Positions 22,866-26,240 of a DNA stretch of 26,240 nucleotides are shown here, piece by piece. Both the position numbers and the translations under genes were made by a program. The notes under the pieces were generated by a model, which was not told where the DNA came from, did no database searches, and saw nothing but the letters and a program-made list of their open reading frames with translations. Within the stretch, counting starts at the first letter, position 1. Each line of letters begins with the position of its first letter. This DNA is from Planctomycetota bacterium (lineage in GTDB: Bacteria > Planctomycetota > PUPC01 > DSUN01), in contig VGYW01000070.1 of the NCBI GenBank assembly GCA_016872875.1, forward strand, positions 1 through 26,240, in the 5' to 3' direction.

Positions 22866-23804
22866 TTTGACCAAACTCCTGCGCCGCGCGAGGTACGTGA
22901 CAAGGGCCACATCGAAATCGCGGCGGGTGGTCATGGGCACGTAATCAACGTTCATCTGCCCGCAGCCGCGCTCGATGCCGACGATGAAACGCCGAACCTC
23001 GTCGAGGTACGCGGCGCGGATGGAGCGGGGGTCGAGCTGGACCTTCTGGCCCGCGACCTCGAGGTCGCGGAAGAGGCTCCAGCGGTCGAAGGGGAAGCTG
23101 AACTCCTCCTCGGCCATGATGTGGAGGACGATGACCTCGTGCTTGCGGTAGCGGAAGTGGTGGAGGGCCTTCACCATCTCGTCGGGGTCGTCGAAGAGGT
23201 CGGAGATGATGATGATCAACCCGCGGCGGTGGATGCGCTCGGCGATGTCGTGGAAGATCGGCGGCAGCGAGGTTTCGTCGCCAGGTGTCGTCCTGTCAAG
23301 CTCCTCCAGGATCGAGCGGAGGTGGCTTGAGCGGCTGCGGGGCGGTATGTAGCGGCGAATCTTCGTGTCGAACGTCACCAGCCCGACGGCGTCCTGCTGG
23401 TGGATCATCAGGTGGGCGAGGCTGGCGGCGAGGAACTGGCCGTATTCGAACTTGCTCAGGCGCTCCCCGTGGCGGCGGGCGGCCGAGTCGCCCGTGTACT
23501 TCATCGAGCCCGAGGCGTCGAGGAGGATGACCGAGCGGAGGTTGGTCTCCTCGATGTAGCGCTTGATGTAATAGCGGTCGCTTTTGGCGTAGACCCGCCA
23601 GTCGAGGTCGCCGGGGTCGTCGCCAGGGACGTATTCGCGGTGGTCGGCGAACTCGACGGAGAAGCCGCGGTAGGGGCTGCGGTGGCGCCCCGCGACGAAG
23701 CCCTCGACGACCCCGCGGGCGATCATCTCCATGCGCCCGATCTTTGAGAGGGCGTCGGGGTCAAGCAAGCGCATATATCGGGGGGCACTGGTTGGCTCGG
23801 CCAT
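22863..23804 (-). CDS. DUF58 domain protein, MoxR operon partner
   Basis: A 313-residue DUF58 protein, the usual second gene after moxR. The family block EFADHREYVPGDDPGDLDWR, VYAKSDRYYIKRY runs from residues 51-83, followed by a VWA-like core with a complete metal site DASGSM at 96-101 and LIIIISDLFDD in the third strand. No membrane segment is visible, so it should be cytoplasmic or peripheral. The frame is open up to 23870, but that extension translates the GATTCG repeat (RLIRFNRFPRPN) and is rejected; the ATG at 23804 has AGGA six bases upstream and fits the family. It is the second gene of the operon, between moxR and the BatA-like gene. DUF58 proteins usually act with MoxR ATPases; the exact task is unknown. 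Confidence 0.92.
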   Translation of the reverse strand: MAEPTSAPRYMRLLDPDALSKIGRMEMIARGVVEGFVAGRHRSPYRGFSVEFADHREYVPGDDPGDLDWRVYAKSDRYYIKRYIEETNLRSVILLDASGSMKYTGDSAARRHGERLSKFEYGQFLAASLAHLMIHQQDAVGLVTFDTKIRRYIPPRSRSSHLRSILEELDRTTPGDETSLPPIFHDIAERIHRRGLIIIISDLFDDPDEMVKALHHFRYRKHEVIVLHIMAEEEFSFPFDRWSLFRDLEVAGQKVQLDPRSIRAAYLDEVRRFIVGIERGCGQMNVDYVPMTTRRDFDVALVTYLARRRSLVK

Positions 23805-23840
23805 TGTGTTCCTGCGGCGTTGCGAGCGGTTGGGTCGAGG

Positions 23841-23890
23841 GAATCGATTGAATCGAATCAACCGATTCACTCGATCGGATCGGTCGAATC
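23841..23890. repeat. GATTCG/GAATCG short-repeat hairpin
   Basis: GAATCGATTG (23841-23850) and CAACCGATTC (23859-23868) form a stem with one mismatch around AATCGAAT. The following TCGATCGGATCGGTCGAATC continues the same wording up to the moxR stop codon. It is the spacer between moxR and the DUF58 gene. Confidence 0.65.
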
Positions 23891-23892
23891 GG

Positions 23893-24960
23893 CTAGCGGC
23901 CCACGGCTACAGGCTCTTCCACCCTGGGCTGAATCTCGGCCAGCAGGCGCTCGACCACCTGGTCGGCCTTGATGCCGGCGGCCTCGGCGTTGAAGGTGGT
24001 GATGACGCGGTGGCGCAGGACGGGGAGTGCCATGGCCCGCACGTCCTCGGTGGTGGCGTGGTAGCGGCCGTGGAGGATGGCTCTGGCCTTGGCGGCGAGC
24101 ATCATGTAGATGCTGGCGCGCGGGCCGGCGCCCCACTGGACAAGTTCGTTGATGAAGCCGGGCGCCTCGGGCCGGTTGGGCCGGGTGGCGCGGGCCAGGT
24201 CGCGCGCGTACTGGAACACGTGCTCCGCCGCGGGCACCCGCCGCACGATCTGCTGGAGCTTCACGATCTCCTCGCCCGTCAGGGCTATCGCGAGGTCCGC
24301 CTCGTAGGTGCCCGTGACCATCTTCATGATGTCTATCTCTTCCTGGGCCGACGGGTAGTCCACCAGCACCATGAACATGAAGCGGTCGAGCTGGGCCTCG
24401 GGGAGCGGATACGTGCCCTCCTGCTCGATAGGGTTCTGCGTGGCCAGGACGAAGAAGGGGTCGGGCAGGTGGTAGTCCTGCTCGCCCACCGTGACCATGC
24501 GCTCCTGCATGGCCTCCAGGAGGGCGGCCTGTGTCTTCGGGGGGGTTCGGTTGATCTCGTCGGCGAGGATCATGTTTGCGAATAGCGGCCCGCGGACGAA
24601 GCGGAAGACCCGCCGCCCAGTCGTCCGGTCCTCCTCGAGCACGTCGGTGCCCGTGATGTCGCTCGGCATGAGGTCGGGCGTGAACTGGATCCGCTTGAAC
24701 GTCAGGTGCAGCACGCGGGCGATGGTGCTCACCAGCAGGGTCTTGGCCAGCCCCGGCACGCCCACGAGGAGCCCGTGGCCGCGGCAGAAGACCGCCACGA
24801 GGACCTGCTCGATGACGCCCTTCTGGCCGACGATGACGCGTGAGATTTGCTCCGTGAGCTTCTCGTAGGCCGCGTTGAGGGCCTTCACCATCTGGATGTC
24901 TTCGCCGTCAATCGCGGCCACCGCCGCTTCGGGCGACAGGGCTTCGGGCTCAGATGCCAC
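23893..24960 (-). CDS. moxR: MoxR-family AAA+ ATPase
   Basis: A 355-residue AAA+ ATPase of the MoxR group, a chaperone-like family that acts with VWA-domain proteins. Walker A is GVPGLAKT at residues 67-74, Walker B ILADEINR at 131-138, sensor 1 ATQNP at 173-177, and QLDRFMF at 190-196 carries the likely arginine finger. [20 protein letters not shown] and [11 protein letters not shown] are signature segments. The GTG at 24960 is chosen: AAGGAGG lies seven bases upstream. A longer frame to 25101 exists but translates the GGATG repeat (MDEWMSGWM), so it is rejected. It is the first gene of a four-gene operon with a strong predicted promoter at 25115-25142. The family is certain, the client of the complex is not. 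Confidence 0.94.
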   Translation of the reverse strand: MASEPEALSPEAAVAAIDGEDIQMVKALNAAYEKLTEQISRVIVGQKGVIEQVLVAVFCRGHGLLVGVPGLAKTLLVSTIARVLHLTFKRIQFTPDLMPSDITGTDVLEEDRTTGRRVFRFVRGPLFANMILADEINRTPPKTQAALLEAMQERMVTVGEQDYHLPDPFFVLATQNPIEQEGTYPLPEAQLDRFMFMVLVDYPSAQEEIDIMKMVTGTYEADLAIALTGEEIVKLQQIVRRVPAAEHVFQYARDLARATRPNRPEAPGFINELVQWGAGPRASIYMMLAAKARAILHGRYHATTEDVRAMALPVLRHRVITTFNAEAAGIKADQVVERLLAEIQPRVEEPVAVGR

Positions 24961-25000
24961 GGAATCGCCTCCTTCAGGGTAGTGGGCGAAAGGGAGCTGA

Positions 25001-25099
25001 GGATGAATGGATGAGTGGATGGGTGGATGGGTGCCAGAGAAGAACGCGAAGGCCGCGGCCCTCTGCCGGTCTTCCATCCATCCACTCATCCATTCATCC
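25001..25099. repeat. Inverted GGATG repeat upstream of moxR
   Basis: Bases 25001-25022 are matched perfectly (22 of 22) by the reverse complement at 25078-25099; the arms consist of GGATGAATGGATG and GGATGAGTGG units. The loop is 55 bases. It would lie in the leader of the moxR mRNA, between the promoter and the ribosome site. The same wording occurs after galU at 5717-5780. Confidence 0.9.
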
Positions 25100-25114
25100 A
25101 ACCATCCTCTCCCG

Positions 25115-25142
25115 AATATACGGATACCGCCTGGGAAGTCAA
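25115..25142 (-). promoter_or_regulatory. Promoter of the moxR operon
   Basis: On the minus strand, TTGACT (complement of 25137-25142) and TATATT (complement of 25115-25120) are 16 bases apart. This is the only good match in the 251-base gap upstream of moxR and predicts a leader of about 150 bases containing the GGATG hairpin. Confidence 0.65.
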
Positions 25143-25211
25143 ACCCCTCCGCCGCCCGGTTCGGCCCGGTCCTGCCTCCTCTTACACAACGTTACTCGCT
25201 CTGACAAGTGC

Positions 25212-26240
25212 TTACACGCGCCACGGCTCTCGCATCGCGCGGTCGCGCATGCGGTTGGCCGCGTCGTCGCCCACGAACTCCTCCCTCGCGGGGTCGAAGG
25301 CGAGCTTGCGGCCGAGCATCCAGGCCGTGGCCGCGGCGTGGCAGGCGATGTGGCTCGACCGCATCACGCGGCTGTTGGCCGCAGGGAACGCCCGTGTCTT
25401 CACGCAGTCCAGGAAGTTCCGCGTGTGCGGGGAGGCGTCGAGGCCGGAGGCCCGCGCCCAGGCCGCGAACTCGGCCTTGAGGGCATCAACGCGGGACGGG
25501 GACGTCCCGCCCACAGACGCCCCGCCCACCGCCATGCCGCCGCTGTCGCCCACCTCGATCCAGGCCTCGTCGCCCACGAAGCGGACGGGGCAGGTGCCCA
25601 GCTCGGTGCGGTAGTGGGGCGAGCGGTCGCCGAACGGCTGCCGCAGGAAGTCGATGGCCAGCTTCACGCCGTTGGCGTAGCGGGCCGTGATGTTGTGCTC
25701 GGAGGGGACGAACTCGACGGGGGCCGTGCCGTCGGCGCCGTTGGCCCACTGGCAGAGGTCCACCGTGTGGGCACACCAGTCGAGGAGCGTGGCGCCGGAG
25801 TCGAAGTCATCGTGGCCGCGCCAGCCGCCGCGGACGTATTCCTGGTTGTACGGCCGCCAGGGCGAGGGGCCGAGCCAGAGGTCCCAGTCGCACTCGTCCT
25901 TGGGCGGCTCGGGCTGGGCGGGCAGGAAGTCGTGGCGGTTGCGGGGGTAGTAGGAGGAGGCGTGGAGGGTGTGGAGCTTGCCGAGCTTGCCGGTGCGGGC
26001 GAGGTGGACGGCGAACTGGAAGTTGGGGACGCTTCGGCGCTGTGTGCCGGCCTGGAACACGCGGCCGCAGCGGCGCACCGTGTCGTCGAGGGCCTGGCAC
26101 AGGCCGATGGTGATGCCGCAGGGCTTCTCGCTGTAGACGTCCTTGCCCGCCCTGGCCGCCAGGATCGAGGCGAGGGCGTGCCAGTGGTCGCCCGTGGCGA
26201 TGAGCACGCAATCAACGTCGGGGCGGGCCAGCAACTCGAA
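25212..26240 (-). CDS. Gfo/Idh/MocA family oxidoreductase, partial
   Basis: The gene enters from the right edge, so its N-terminus and any export signal are not visible; at least 342 residues remain, reading FELLARPDVDCVLIATGDHW from the edge. SEKP follows in GKDVYSEKPCGITIG, and GTQRRSVPNF, CDWDLWLGPSPWRPYN and GHDDFDSGATLLDWCAHTVD are the barrel-domain segments of the family. The C-terminus (MRDRAMREPWRV) resembles the other two copies in the window. It is in the same direction as moxR but ends 252 bases before it, with a promoter and a repeat in between, so the two are probably separate units. Substrate unknown. Confidence 0.9.
   Translation of the reverse strand, partial: FELLARPDVDCVLIATGDHWHALASILAARAGKDVYSEKPCGITIGLCQALDDTVRRCGRVFQAGTQRRSVPNFQFAVHLARTGKLGKLHTLHASSYYPRNRHDFLPAQPEPPKDECDWDLWLGPSPWRPYNQEYVRGGWRGHDDFDSGATLLDWCAHTVDLCQWANGADGTAPVEFVPSEHNITARYANGVKLAIDFLRQPFGDRSPHYRTELGTCPVRFVGDEAWIEVGDSGGMAVGGASVGGTSPSRVDALKAEFAAWARASGLDASPHTRNFLDCVKTRAFPAANSRVMRSSHIACHAAATAWMLGRKLAFDPAREEFVGDDAANRMRDRAMREPWRV

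Noticed and set aside
1..26240. tRNA, rRNA or transposase genes
   Set aside because: I saw no cloverleaf with tRNA consensus positions, no rRNA-like stretch and no transposase or integrase motif.

Overview
The window is very GC-rich, with strong G/C preference at third codon positions. It carries three Gfo/Idh/MocA oxidoreductase genes (two with visible twin-arginine signals), a secreted formylglycine-generating-enzyme-like (FGE/DUF323) protein, a tandem alpha/beta-hydrolase, a secreted GH42-like protein, a Uma2 protein, and a MoxR/DUF58/BatA/VWA operon. Together these suggest Planctomycetota or a neighbouring PVC-type lineage. This is inference from gene content; there is no rRNA or other taxonomic marker, and Lentisphaerota, Verrucomicrobiota, Hydrogenedentota or Armatimonadota remain possible.

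Layout. 1-900: no convincing gene; a 312-bp tandem duplication with three copies of a long palindrome, an inverted GACGAG-type repeat, and a good sigma70-like promoter. 901-3701 (+): Tat-exported oxidoreductase, then a Uma2-family protein and a SAM methyltransferase that probably share a promoter. 3893-4588 (-): creatininase-family amidohydrolase, divergent from galU (4802-5722, +). 5813-8086: a worn accessory stretch with a DinB-like fragment, a cloverleaf-forming palindromic element, an FRG-domain gene of visibly lower GC, and a frameshifted gene. 8157-15752 (+): second Tat oxidoreductase, FGE-like secreted protein, large double alpha/beta-hydrolase, a hicBA toxin-antitoxin pair, and a secreted GH42-like protein. 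15796-16203: a 68-bp-period repeat array between two convergent genes. 16208-24960 (-): moxR, DUF58, a BatA-like VWA protein with an inserted PA14 domain, and a second large VWA membrane protein. 25212-26240 (-): third Gfo/Idh/MocA gene, running off the right edge.

How it works together. The oxidoreductases, GH42-like protein, esterase-like hydrolase, creatininase homologue and UDP-glucose pyrophosphorylase fit an organism that breaks down and remodels carbohydrates and places several of these proteins outside the cytoplasm. The moxR operon looks like a MoxR AAA+ chaperone with von Willebrand A membrane partners, a set linked in other bacteria to envelope or metalloprotein-complex maturation.

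The most unusual signal is in the spacers. Many intergenic gaps hold a large imperfect inverted repeat, often built from short tandem units (GACGAG, GGATG, GGGACCNCA, CGTGACG, GATTCG), with a different unit at different sites and often touching a stop codon. The gaps of the moxR operon each have one. Several predicted promoters share a TTGAC(A/G)-N17-TAGNNT layout.
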